Shown piece after piece: positions 8,975 through 16,474 of a stretch of DNA of 37,674 nucleotides. The position numbers and the translations under genes are program-made. The number at the start of each line of letters is the position of its first letter. The first letter of the stretch is position 1. The DNA is from Planctomyces sp. SH-PL62 (lineage in GTDB: Bacteria > Planctomycetota > Planctomycetia > Planctomycetales > Planctomycetaceae): positions 1 through 37,674 of the forward strand of contig CAMDEA010000075.1 of assembly GCA_945893045.1 (NCBI GenBank), read 5' to 3'. Under the pieces are notes generated by a model, which did no database searches, was not told the DNA's origin, and saw nothing but the letters and a program-made list of their open reading frames with translations.

Positions 8975-9535
8975 TCACTCTCCCAACAGACCATGCAGCT
9001 TCTTCAAGCCTCGGAACAACAGCCCAGCCACGGCGGATTCGCTCTTGCCAATCTGCTTCGCGACCTCGGCCAGGCTCAGACCTTGCAGGTGATGCAGGAC
9101 GACCGCCTCACGCTGACCTTCGGGCAATTCCGAGATGACCTCTGACAGTCGCAGCACGTCCTCCTGCTTGGCGGCTTTCTGGCTGGGTGACGATTGCACG
9201 GCGGCCAGCCATTCGTGCGTGCGCGAGAACGAGGCGTCGATCTCGTCCTCCAGCGAGCGTTCGCGGCGGACGTCCCGTTTGTCACGCCGTTGATCTCGCA
9301 GAGCGTCGGCGAGATTGTGCTTCAGAATCTGCCGCAACCATCCAGCCAACTCGGCTTCGCTGGAACCGCAGAATTGATCGCGCTTGGCGAAGGCATCCAA
9401 CAGCGTCTGCTGCACGATGCCTGACGAATCCAGCTTGGCGGGATTGTGAGAGTTGACGTGGGCGTGCGCCAGCAGTGTCAGATAGGGTCGAAACTGCTGG
9501 AACCAATGATTCTGATCGTCAAGAGACTGCAGCAT
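8975..9535 (-). CDS. ECF RNA polymerase sigma factor (kinase-linked)
   Basis: This 186-aa sigma-70-family protein has region 2 at about 10-85 (GIVQQTLLDAFAKRD, then LRQILKHNLADALRD) and region 4 at about 130-182 (LPEGQREAVVLHHLQGLS, helix-turn-helix LAEVAKQIGKSESAVAG). It would direct RNA polymerase to a small regulon. The ATG at 9535 was chosen because region 2 starts soon after it. The open frame runs on to 9673, but the extra 46 residues look like non-coding sequence. No anti-sigma factor gene is adjacent. Instead the WD40 kinase follows within 9 bp, the arrangement known for planctomycete ECF groups linked to kinases, so control by phosphorylation is likely but inferred. Confidence 0.92.
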   Translation of the reverse strand: MLQSLDDQNHWFQQFRPYLTLLAHAHVNSHNPAKLDSSGIVQQTLLDAFAKRDQFCGSSEAELAGWLRQILKHNLADALRDQRRDKRDVRRERSLEDEIDASFSRTHEWLAAVQSSPSQKAAKQEDVLRLSEVISELPEGQREAVVLHHLQGLSLAEVAKQIGKSESAVAGLLFRGLKKLHGLLGE

Positions 9536-9747
9536 GAGAGGCACCGGAAAAGACGTGGGAAGTCGGAGCCTGCCGTTGAGTATGCCACAACCGGCAAGTG
9601 GATGCGACGAGTGCTCGAAGCCACGTGCAACCGTAGCCGACCGAGTCCCGGATGTCGTTGGTGCGAGTCGCATCGTTCCACCTCTGCCGTGTGAGAAATC
9701 CTGTTGGCGATCAATGAGAGGCGGTCATCACGACGGGGTCGGGAGAA

Positions 9748-10368
9748 CTATTGCGCACGCAGCTTGCGGACGAACTCCAGAACTTCCTGGCAGTCCTTCA
9801 CGGGTGAGACCTCGGTGTCTCGGTAGATGACTCGGCCCTCTGGGCTGATGACGAAGGTCCATCGCGCCGCGGTCACCGCTCGCGAGACTTTGACTGCTCG
9901 GCCCTCGTCATCGACGATCGACTGGCCGCTCTCATCAGCGATCATCGCTTTGCCGCCCGCTCGCAATGGCACGCCGAACTTTCGAGCGACGTCGCCATCA
10001 CCATCCGCGAGCAACGGAAAGTTCAATTTGTGAATCGACCGAAACAGGCGATGGGCTTCGACGGCGTCGCCGCTGATGCCCACCACTTCCACGCCGAGGT
10101 TGCGGAAATCACGCATCCGGTCTCGATAACGCACCGCCTGCCGAGTGCAACAAAACGAGAAGTCGCTGGAATAGAAGAAGACCACGAGCATCTTCTCGCC
10201 AACGATGTCTTTTGAATTCCAGTTCTGGCCGCGATCGTCCACACACTGAAACTCCGGCGCGGCATCACCGACCTGCACGCTGGCCGATTCGTCGCCGTAT
10301 GTGTTTCCCATCAAAACGAAACCGCACAAAAGCCCGGTCACTGAGAACCATTTGGTCGCGTACCACAT
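9748..10368 (-). CDS. secreted thioredoxin-like peroxiredoxin (AhpC/TSA, BCP-like)
   Basis: The protein has 206 aa. Residues 1-25 resemble a signal peptide, so it probably acts outside the cytoplasmic membrane. The thioredoxin fold follows: VGDAAPEF (33-40), FFYSSDFSFCCTRQA (64-78) with the likely peroxidatic Cys at 74, and the conserved Arg at 169 in ARWTFVIS. The usual TPGC of BCP-type enzymes is SFCC here, two adjacent cysteines. It should reduce peroxides with thiol help. The ATG at 10368 has GGAG at proper spacing (caggagctcagc-ATG). It stands alone between the sigma/kinase operon and the divergent histidine kinase gene. Confidence 0.9.
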   Translation of the reverse strand: MWYATKWFSVTGLLCGFVLMGNTYGDESASVQVGDAAPEFQCVDDRGQNWNSKDIVGEKMLVVFFYSSDFSFCCTRQAVRYRDRMRDFRNLGVEVVGISGDAVEAHRLFRSIHKLNFPLLADGDGDVARKFGVPLRAGGKAMIADESGQSIVDDEGRAVKVSRAVTAARWTFVISPEGRVIYRDTEVSPVKDCQEVLEFVRKLRAQ

Positions 10369-10507
10369 GCTGAGCTCCTGATTTGGAAGCTGGACTGACA
10401 AGAAATGAGCCAGCCACTTCTGAAAGAGACGCCATCGGCGGTTCCGCAGAGCGCGCGGAAAGTGAAGAATTTCCGAAATCCGGCAGATGGCTTTCGCGGC
10501 GATGGAC

Positions 10508-10595
10508 GGGGTCGGGAGTCTTTTTCCGGTCGGCCAGCAACGCAAAGACCTTTTGAACTTCCAATGTGGCCGACCAGAAAAAGACTCCCGATCCC
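10508..10595. repeat. 29-bp inverted repeat between divergent genes
   Basis: Arms at 10508-10536 and 10567-10595 match as reverse complements over 29 bp with two mismatches, with a 30-nt loop. The arms contain GGGAGTCTTTTTC. They sit in the 330-bp gap (10369-10698) between the peroxiredoxin (-) and the histidine kinase (+), which must also hold both promoters. I see no other clear feature in that gap. Unlike several other repeats here, the arms do not fold on themselves. Confidence 0.75.
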
Positions 10596-10698
10596 TTCGA
10601 CGTGCAAGGCGGCACAAATTGACGTCGAACGGCGCAGAGTGACTCGCTACAACTCCCGCCCGTTACGGAAGCCAATTCGTCAGGGATCGACGAGCGCG

Positions 10699-12345
10699 AT
10701 GTTTACTCTCAAAGGCAAATTGCTGATCGGTGTGGGGCTGGTGCTGGCGATGGTCGCCACGCTGACCATCAGCAGCCTATGGGCGATCCTCTCCTACCGC
10801 GAAGTCGTCAACGACCTGGATCGCAACCTCAACCGCGTGCCGCAGCGGCGTGAATTGATCGAAGCGTTTGCCGCGCTGATGGAGCCCTTGCTGACTGAAC
10901 TTCCCGAAGACGATGCCGGACGTGCCGAGCGGCAATGGCAATTCGAGCAACGGCTTTTTGAAGCAGAACGTCGCAATAATGAAGCTTTGAGAAGGCTGGC
11001 CGATTTGCCGCCGCTGCCGGAACTCGCGACGACACGCGATCTCACCGCCGACCGGCTCTGGGAAATTGGCCGTCGGCTAAAAGATTTGCGGTCCGAGCAG
11101 CGGCAACTTCTCCACCCGAACAACGCCAATAAGACGACTCGATCATTGCTTTGGCAGGTGGGCAGACTGCAAGGCATCGCCGCCGGTCTGCCAGAATTCG
11201 GGACGGGCCTGCCGCAATTGCTCGAGTCCTCACGCAAGACTTATCGGGCCAGCTTCTGGTGGGTGTCGGTCTCGACCGGGTTGGTGCTGGGGTTGCTCGT
11301 CTGCGGATTCTTCGCGGGACGACGCTGGATTTCGCGACCGTGGAAAAAACTGCTCGAAGGAACGCATCGGGTTGCTCAAGGCAAGTTTGAGTATCGCGTG
11401 CGGCTCAACACGCGGGACGAGTTCGCGGAACTCGCCGATTCGTTCAATCGCATGGCCGATCGGTTCGTCGAGACTCGCGATCGTCTGAAACAAGACGCGC
11501 AAGAACTCGCCGAGCAACTGACTCGGCAAGAACGGCTCGCCGGCCTGGGCTTCCTGGCGGCCGGAATCGCTCACGAACTCAACAACCCGCTGACCGCGAT
11601 CCGCTGGACCAGCGAGTCGCTGCTGACTCGCTTCGCCACGATGTTCGGTCAAGTGACACGGCAACACGCCACGCTCATTGAAAACTATTTGAAGATGATT
11701 CAGTCGGAATCGTCACGCTGTCAGCAGATCACGGCGAAGCTGCTCGACTTCGCTCGTGGCGGCGAGGGACTGCGAGCCAATCACGATCTCACGCAAATCA
11801 TCCGTGAGGTCATCCACCTCATTCGCGCCATGAGCAAGTACCGCCAGTGCGAGATCGTCTTTGATCGCTCGGAACCGTGCGTGCTGGAGGTCAACGGTTC
11901 CGAGATCAAGCAAGTCGTGTTGAACCTCGTCGCGAACGCGCTCGACGCGATCGAGGATGCTGCTCGTCAAGTGGATCGTCGCCCTCGGCTGTCTGGTTCG
12001 ATACCCGCCGATTCCAGAAGTTCCGAGGTCTTGCCGCCGACCGAAGACTCATTGATCGCGACAGGACGTCTCGACATTCGGCTGACGGAACTCACCGATC
12101 ACATCGAACTGGAATTCCAAGACTCCGGCTGCGGCATGACGGCGGATGTGCTCCGCAAAATCTTCAACCCATTCTTCACGACGAAGCCGACCGGCCAAGG
12201 GACCGGTCTGGGATTGCCCATTTGCCATCGCATTGTCACCGAACATGGAGGCCGACTCGCGGCCACCAGTTCCGGTCCCGGCCAAGGCAGCACGTTTCGA
12301 TTGAGCTTGCCGCGCGCCGCCATTTCACAGCAAAAGGCGGCGTGA
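10699..12345 (+). CDS. membrane sensor histidine kinase
   Basis: The 548-aa protein has transmembrane helix 1 (~8-31), an extracytoplasmic sensor region of about 150 residues that is helical and charged, transmembrane helix 2 (~185-206), HAMP (~208-262, with RPWKKLLEGTHRVAQGKFE), and a HisKA domain with the phospho-acceptor His292 in AAGIAHELNNPLTAI. The HATPase_c domain has the N box NLVANALDAI (409-418), DSGCGMT (475-481) and FFTTKPTGQGTGLGL (492-506). All motifs for an NtrB-like kinase are intact. An open frame continues upstream to 10405 but runs through the inverted repeat, so the ATG at 10699, directly before the first membrane helix, was chosen. Its partner is almost certainly the response regulator 148 bp downstream. 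Confidence 0.95.
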   Translation: MFTLKGKLLIGVGLVLAMVATLTISSLWAILSYREVVNDLDRNLNRVPQRRELIEAFAALMEPLLTELPEDDAGRAERQWQFEQRLFEAERRNNEALRRLADLPPLPELATTRDLTADRLWEIGRRLKDLRSEQRQLLHPNNANKTTRSLLWQVGRLQGIAAGLPEFGTGLPQLLESSRKTYRASFWWVSVSTGLVLGLLVCGFFAGRRWISRPWKKLLEGTHRVAQGKFEYRVRLNTRDEFAELADSFNRMADRFVETRDRLKQDAQELAEQLTRQERLAGLGFLAAGIAHELNNPLTAIRWTSESLLTRFATMFGQVTRQHATLIENYLKMIQSESSRCQQITAKLLDFARGGEGLRANHDLTQIIREVIHLIRAMSKYRQCEIVFDRSEPCVLEVNGSEIKQVVLNLVANALDAIEDAARQVDRRPRLSGSIPADSRSSEVLPPTEDSLIATGRLDIRLTELTDHIELEFQDSGCGMTADVLRKIFNPFFTTKPTGQGTGLGLPICHRIVTEHGGRLAATSSGPGQGSTFRLSLPRAAISQQKAA

Positions 12346-12402
12346 ATTCGCCTCGTCAGCCCCCGTTGCCTGGTTTACCCGGTTCTGTTATCAACCCCGC
12401 CC

Positions 12403-12417
12403 TTCCGTGACACGGAA
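12403..12417. promoter_or_regulatory. 15-bp perfect palindrome between sensor kinase and regulator genes
   Basis: TTCCGTG-A-CACGGAA lies in the 148-bp gap between the histidine kinase stop and the regulator start, about 77 bp before the start. It has the size and symmetry of a dimeric protein binding site, so it may be an operator for self-regulation. With a one-base centre it makes a poor RNA hairpin. This is inference from symmetry alone. Confidence 0.35.
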
Positions 12418-12493
12418 CGTTGAAACGGAGTAAGCCAAGCTGCTCGCAGCAACTGTGCGAGAAGCCTCACCGAATGGAATCGGGAGTCGAGCC

Positions 12494-13903
12494 TTGAGCG
12501 CTGCCTCGTGCTGCAAGCTGCGTGTGTTGTTCGTCGATGACGAACCGCTGATCCGTCAGATCATGGCCACCGAACTGCCAGATCGCGGTCATGACGTGAC
12601 CGTTTGCGAAGACGGTGCGTCGGCCTTGAAGGTGCTCGCCGAGAAATCATTCGACTGCGCGATCCTCGACCTGCAAATGCCCGGCCTGTCAGGCTGGGAA
12701 GTCGCCGCGCGGATGAAAGAGATCGCCCCGGACACGCTGGCAATCATTCACACAGCGCACGGCAGCATGGACACCGCCATCCAAGCACTGCGGATGAGAG
12801 TCTTCGACTTCCTGCCCAAGCCGTGCAGTTTGTTCGATCTCGACAGCCTGTTGCTCCGCGTCGCCGAACACCGCACGCTGATGAATAAGACGATCGCGCT
12901 CGAGAAGTCGCTGAAGGCCGTGCAGGGGAATTCGGACCTCGTCGGCGAGTCGGCACCCATGCAGCGCGTCAAACGACTGATCGACAAGATCGCTCCGACA
13001 GATTCCAGCGTGCTGATTTTGGGTGAGACGGGCACTGGTAAAGAACTGGTCGCCCGCCGCATCCATGATCTCAGCCCGCGTGCGTCGATGCCGTTTGTCG
13101 CCGTCAATTGCGGCGCTCTGCCAGAACAACTCGTGGAAAGCGAATTCTTCGGACATCGCAAGGGAGCCTTCACCGGTGCGGAGATCAGCCGCAAGGGACT
13201 GCTCGAAGTGGCGGACGGCGGCACGCTATTCCTCGATGAGCTTGGCGAGTTGGATCGGGCGATGCAGGTCAAGTTGCTGCGCTTTCTGGAATCCGGCGAG
13301 GTCCGCCGCGTCGGTGAGAATGAAGCGTTTCACGTTGATGTCCGCATCGTGTGCGCGACGAACCGTCCGTTGACGGACATGATTGATGCCGGCACGTTTC
13401 GCGAAGATCTCTTCTTCCGCATCAACACGTTTGAAGTCCCGCTGCCATCGCTGCGCGAGCGGAAGGACGATATTCCGGCGCTCGCCCAAGCTCTGATTGC
13501 CCGGCATCTCAAGCGCCGCCAGGCTCCGGCCAAAATGCTGCCGCAGGAAACGCTGAACGTGCTGATGAATCACGACTGGCCGGGCAATGTTCGCGAACTC
13601 GCCAACGCCTTGGAACATGCGGTGATTCTCTCGGACGGACAGACCATCGCACCGGATGATCTGCCCAACAGTTTAAGCGTGCGGCGTCATCGAAAATCGC
13701 ACGGGATGCCAGCCACAGCGGACTCGACCACCTCAGTTCATGCGACCACGCTGCAAGAGATGGAACGCGAGATGATTCTGGCGACGCTCGAGCGCAACGC
13801 TGGGGACAAGCCCAAGTCGGCTGCCGAACTCGGGATCGCTCTCAAGACGCTCTATAACAAGCTCAACCAGTATCAGTCGGAAACGGCCGCGCGAGCGAGC
13901 TAA
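12494..13903 (+). CDS. NtrC-family sigma-54-dependent response regulator
   Basis: About 469 aa. The receiver domain has the acidic pair in FVDDEP (residues 13-18) and the phospho-acceptor Asp59 in CAILDLQMPG. The AAA+ domain has Walker A GETGTGKE (177-184), GAFTGA (224-229), which contacts sigma-54, Walker B GGTLFLDEL, and the arginine-finger region FREDLFFRIN. The C-terminal Fis-type helix-turn-helix contains AAELGIALKTLYNKL. All key residues are present. It should activate sigma-54 promoters when phosphorylated by the upstream kinase. The TTG at 12494 was chosen because GGGAG lies 7 bp before it. A GTG at 12455 would add 13 residues but has no clear ribosome site. Confidence 0.95.
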   Translation: MSAASCCKLRVLFVDDEPLIRQIMATELPDRGHDVTVCEDGASALKVLAEKSFDCAILDLQMPGLSGWEVAARMKEIAPDTLAIIHTAHGSMDTAIQALRMRVFDFLPKPCSLFDLDSLLLRVAEHRTLMNKTIALEKSLKAVQGNSDLVGESAPMQRVKRLIDKIAPTDSSVLILGETGTGKELVARRIHDLSPRASMPFVAVNCGALPEQLVESEFFGHRKGAFTGAEISRKGLLEVADGGTLFLDELGELDRAMQVKLLRFLESGEVRRVGENEAFHVDVRIVCATNRPLTDMIDAGTFREDLFFRINTFEVPLPSLRERKDDIPALAQALIARHLKRRQAPAKMLPQETLNVLMNHDWPGNVRELANALEHAVILSDGQTIAPDDLPNSLSVRRHRKSHGMPATADSTTSVHATTLQEMEREMILATLERNAGDKPKSAAELGIALKTLYNKLNQYQSETAARAS

Positions 13904-13917
13904 ACGGCGCTGAGTTT

Positions 13918-13933
13918 CTCGGATGAGTCCGAG
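13918..13933 (+). terminator. weak hairpin after the response regulator gene
   Basis: CTCGGA-TGAG-TCCGAG forms a 6-bp stem with a 4-nt loop 15 bp after the regulator stop. Only a short CTTT follows, so it is a weak terminator candidate. Confidence 0.3.
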
Positions 13934-14097
13934 CTTTGGGCAACGTCCTGAGACGACCAAACGCGGTTTTTGCGTTTCGGTGGGACGGACTGGGTCAGCC
14001 ATTGATGCGGGCTTTTGACCGCGACTCATCGAATTCCTGTCGCGAAAAGTGGGCGCAGAAATTGTTGGATTTTTTTCAAAAGAGTGGCCAGCAGATC

Positions 14098-14126
14098 TTG
14101 CAACAACCGTATATCATCAGTTCTAT
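14098..14126 (+). promoter_or_regulatory. possible housekeeping promoter of the lexA-like gene
   Basis: TTGCAA (14098-14103) and TTCTAT (14121-14126) are 17 bp apart, which suits a sigma-70-type -35/-10 pair. It would give a leader of roughly 100 nt before the start at 14235. Planctomycete promoters are poorly defined, so this is only a suggestion. Confidence 0.25.
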
Positions 14127-14147
14127 TGAGATACATTTTTCCGGATA

Positions 14148-14176
14148 CCTGTCTGAGCGTTGTGTCCCCAGACAGG
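14148..14176. promoter_or_regulatory. split palindrome in the leader of the lexA-like gene
   Basis: CCTGTCTG (14148-14155) and CAGACAGG (14169-14176) are perfect inverted arms with a 13-nt spacer, 58 bp before the start codon. LexA-family genes usually repress themselves, so this could be an operator. It could also be a leader hairpin. Confidence 0.35.
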
Positions 14177-14234
14177 ATGGCCTCCCGGTGGCCCCACTTT
14201 CCAATTGGGATGCATTAGGAAAAGGACGAGTCAA

Positions 14235-14849
14235 ATGGCAAACGTTTTGATGACCAAGACAGCGAACCTCACCCCCCGACAGCGCGAGATCTACGAGTTC
14301 GTGAAGGACAACATCATGAACCGCGGGTACGGCCCGACGGTGCGTGAAATTGGTGACGAGTTTGGCATCAAGTCTCCGAACGGAGTCATGTGCCATTTGA
14401 AGGCTCTGGAAAAAAAAGGGCTGATCACCCGCGAACCGAATCTGTCGCGGGCGATTCAATTGTCTGACAAACCGCAGCGCAAAACGGCGGTCGATCTTCG
14501 CGGGCAGTTCGGCCAGACAAGCCGTTTGAAGGAGAATAAGGAAAGTGAGCAGATCGATTTCATGGACCTGCTGGGTTCTGGCGACCATTTCATGTACCGC
14601 GCGTCGGATGATTCGATGTCCGAGGAACACATCGTCAAGGGCGATTATCTGGTCTGCCGGATGCAGCAGTTTTATCGCGATGGCGACCGGGTGATCGCAG
14701 TCACCGAGACCAAAGAAACGCACTACAAGCGTTTCTACCAGGACAATAATCGGATTCGGCTGGACTCGATCAGCGGACCGAAGAAGTCGATCTTTACCGA
14801 CGACGTCAAAATTCTCGGCATGGTGGTCGGCGTGGTGCGAAAGCTCTAA
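14235..14849 (+). CDS. lexA: LexA-like repressor without a recognisable self-cleavage bond
   Basis: The 204-aa protein has a LexA winged helix (~11-70: LTPRQREIYEFVKDN, GYGPTVREIGDEFGIKSPNGV, HLKALEKKGLI) and an S24-type C-terminal domain. The catalytic pair is present: Ser127 in ASDDSMSEEHI and Lys165 in THYKRFY. The segment where LexA is normally cut (VGRVAAGEP in E. coli) aligns here with LRGQFGQTSR, and there is no Ala-Gly or Cys-Gly pair anywhere in the protein. It is therefore a LexA homologue by fold, but DNA-damage-induced self-cleavage is doubtful. The start ATG follows AAAGGACGAG. The gene stands alone, with no recA, imuB or dnaE2 nearby. Confidence 0.88.
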   Translation: MANVLMTKTANLTPRQREIYEFVKDNIMNRGYGPTVREIGDEFGIKSPNGVMCHLKALEKKGLITREPNLSRAIQLSDKPQRKTAVDLRGQFGQTSRLKENKESEQIDFMDLLGSGDHFMYRASDDSMSEEHIVKGDYLVCRMQQFYRDGDRVIAVTETKETHYKRFYQDNNRIRLDSISGPKKSIFTDDVKILGMVVGVVRKL

Positions 14850-14883
14850 TCCCGCGCCAGTTCAAGATTCAGATCTCAATGAC

Positions 14884-14918
14884 AACAGGCACCTGCGAAT
14901 CGTTCGCGGGTGCCTGTT
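14884..14918. terminator. strong hairpin between convergent lexA-like and TlpA-like genes
   Basis: Arms 14884-14899 and 14903-14918 pair over 16 bp (AACAGGCACC... with ...GGTGCCTGTT), with one G-U pair and a 3-nt loop. It lies 35 bp after the lexA-like stop and 25 bp beyond the stop of the convergent gene. A full T-tract is lacking on either side, but position and stability suggest a terminator for both. Confidence 0.7.
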
Positions 14919-14943
14919 CTGTTTGGTCAGCGCCGGTCAGCCA

Positions 14944-16278
14944 TTATTCCTGACGGTCTTCCACGGGCGGCTTAGGTGTCATCAGCTTCTGGAGCAATGG
15001 TTCGATTTGTTGGATGTTGGTGGCCGTCTCCACGACAGTTCCTTTTGAGGATACGACCCAGTACAGCGGCACGGATTGGATTCCATAGTAGGCGGCGACG
15101 GGATTGTTCCAGCCGCGTTTGTCGGGATCGGTCTGAAAGATGGTTGGCCAATTCAGGCCATTGGATTCCAGAAATGTCTGCACGGCGGATTCATTGTCGT
15201 CGTCGTCGAGATTCACGCTGACGATGTTCAGGCGATTGGCGTCGATCTGACCGAGTAGTTCTTGAAGCGCCGGCAACTGCCGGACGAAGGGCTTTGCCTG
15301 AGTCGCCCAAAACACAACGAGCAGTGGCTTGCCGAGCATCTCGTCGGCATTCAGAAAGCCGCCGCCGATGGTCGGACCGGCGAGCTGCAACGGCTGACCT
15401 TTGAGGTTCAATCGGCGAAGGATGGGCGCGACTCGTTCGGCGGCGGAGCTTTCCGGGAAGAGCTCGCGGACCATCGCATAGCACTGAATCGCGTCAGCAG
15501 TCAGGCCGTGATATTCACAGCTTTGTCCGGCGGCGAAGAGGACCGGAATCGCTTGGCGTTCTTCCTGGGGGAAGTGCTTGGCAAACTGCCGCGCGAGCCG
15601 GCCGTACTCCTCCAGCCATTTCGGTTCTTGCTGTGCGAACCGTTGAGCATTCAAACGCGCGAACGAGATCAGCACTTGCCCCGCCTCGACGGCCGATTTC
15701 GATTGTGGATCTCGTTCGTACAACGAACTCGCGTGCTCATAAATCGCGTCGATGTGATCTTGGTCTCCGGTGAGGGCGAGTTGCAATTCCGCCTCCAGGA
15801 GGTGATGCACCGCCAGATCGAAGACTCGGACCTTGGACTCGTCCTTTTCCTTGTGAGTGCGTGCGATCGCTTCCGTGGCCAGGTCGACTAACTGCTGATT
15901 GCGTTCGCGGCGGAGTTCGGCCTGTCTTTCCGCAGTTTGCGAGAACGCATCGACCGAATCACCAAGTGGTCGCAGTTTGAGCCGCGTGATTTGCAGAATG
16001 AACCATTCCGGCGAGTCCTTCTTGGGCTGGGTATGGTCGAATTCGGAATCGTCGTCGCCGGAGCCGGCCTTCGTCGGAGGCTGGCCGATGCCAGAGGCGT
16101 GTACAACGCCGTGATTGGAATCCGGGAGATCAAGGTCATCGGCTGGAGTGAGCGACTGCTTCGCGGTGGAGTTTGTCGTCTGCTGCGATGGGGACGCGGG
16201 GTTCGATCCTCCGCCGCAGCCTGTGAGCATTGTTGCCGCCAGCATCCAGCATCCAAGCCGCCAGCTCTTCATCATCAT
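14944..16278 (-). CDS. TlpA-like lipoprotein with a thioredoxin fold lacking CXXC
   Basis: The 444-aa protein has a lipoprotein signal (MMMKSWRLGCWML...TGCGGG, lipidated Cys at about 21), so it is anchored to a membrane outside the cytoplasm. Residues ~90-290 form a helical, repeat-like region. Residues ~295-435 form a TlpA/AhpC-type thioredoxin domain: KPLLVVFWATQAKPF (317-331), VNLDDDD, and the cis-proline loop SVPLYW (402-407). The usual WCGPC is QAKPF, so both redox cysteines are gone. It cannot do thiol-disulfide exchange at that site and may instead bind or scaffold. The start is the first of three ATG codons (16270-16278), as the longer frame adds a charged stretch that would spoil the signal peptide. 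Confidence 0.85.
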   Translation of the reverse strand: MMMKSWRLGCWMLAATMLTGCGGGSNPASPSQQTTNSTAKQSLTPADDLDLPDSNHGVVHASGIGQPPTKAGSGDDDSEFDHTQPKKDSPEWFILQITRLKLRPLGDSVDAFSQTAERQAELRRERNQQLVDLATEAIARTHKEKDESKVRVFDLAVHHLLEAELQLALTGDQDHIDAIYEHASSLYERDPQSKSAVEAGQVLISFARLNAQRFAQQEPKWLEEYGRLARQFAKHFPQEERQAIPVLFAAGQSCEYHGLTADAIQCYAMVRELFPESSAAERVAPILRRLNLKGQPLQLAGPTIGGGFLNADEMLGKPLLVVFWATQAKPFVRQLPALQELLGQIDANRLNIVSVNLDDDDNESAVQTFLESNGLNWPTIFQTDPDKRGWNNPVAAYYGIQSVPLYWVVSSKGTVVETATNIQQIEPLLQKLMTPKPPVEDRQE

Positions 16279-16474
16279 CGCACCATCCGTGGGCAGGTTC
16301 CGTGATTCGATCCGAGAAGAAGTCTTCGACTCGAAAACTTCGCGAGTCGATAGGGTTTTAGCGCAATCCATTTCGGAGAGGCAAGACGAAGAATTCTGTG
16401 AAGTCGTCTAGCGGCAAGGTCACGGAACGAGTTACAGATCCCCGGCTGACACTCAAGGATGAGAAAGTCTCTTC

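Larger units (their letters stand above)
13904..14234. other. 331-bp intergenic region before the lexA-like gene
   Basis: It holds a short hairpin after the regulator gene (13918-13933), a split palindrome CGCGAC/GTCGCG (14020-14025 and 14039-14044), a plausible promoter (14098-14126) and a second split palindrome (14148-14176). Both split palindromes have 13-nt spacers but different arm sequences. No gene is supported on either strand. Confidence 0.6.

Noticed and set aside
8285..9145. 286-residue plus-strand frame
   Set aside because: It is antisense to the kinase domain and ECF sigma gene, both firmly identified.
16196..16215. tRNA T-arm-like GGTTCGATCC
   Set aside because: It lies inside the TlpA-like coding region, and no cloverleaf can be drawn around it.
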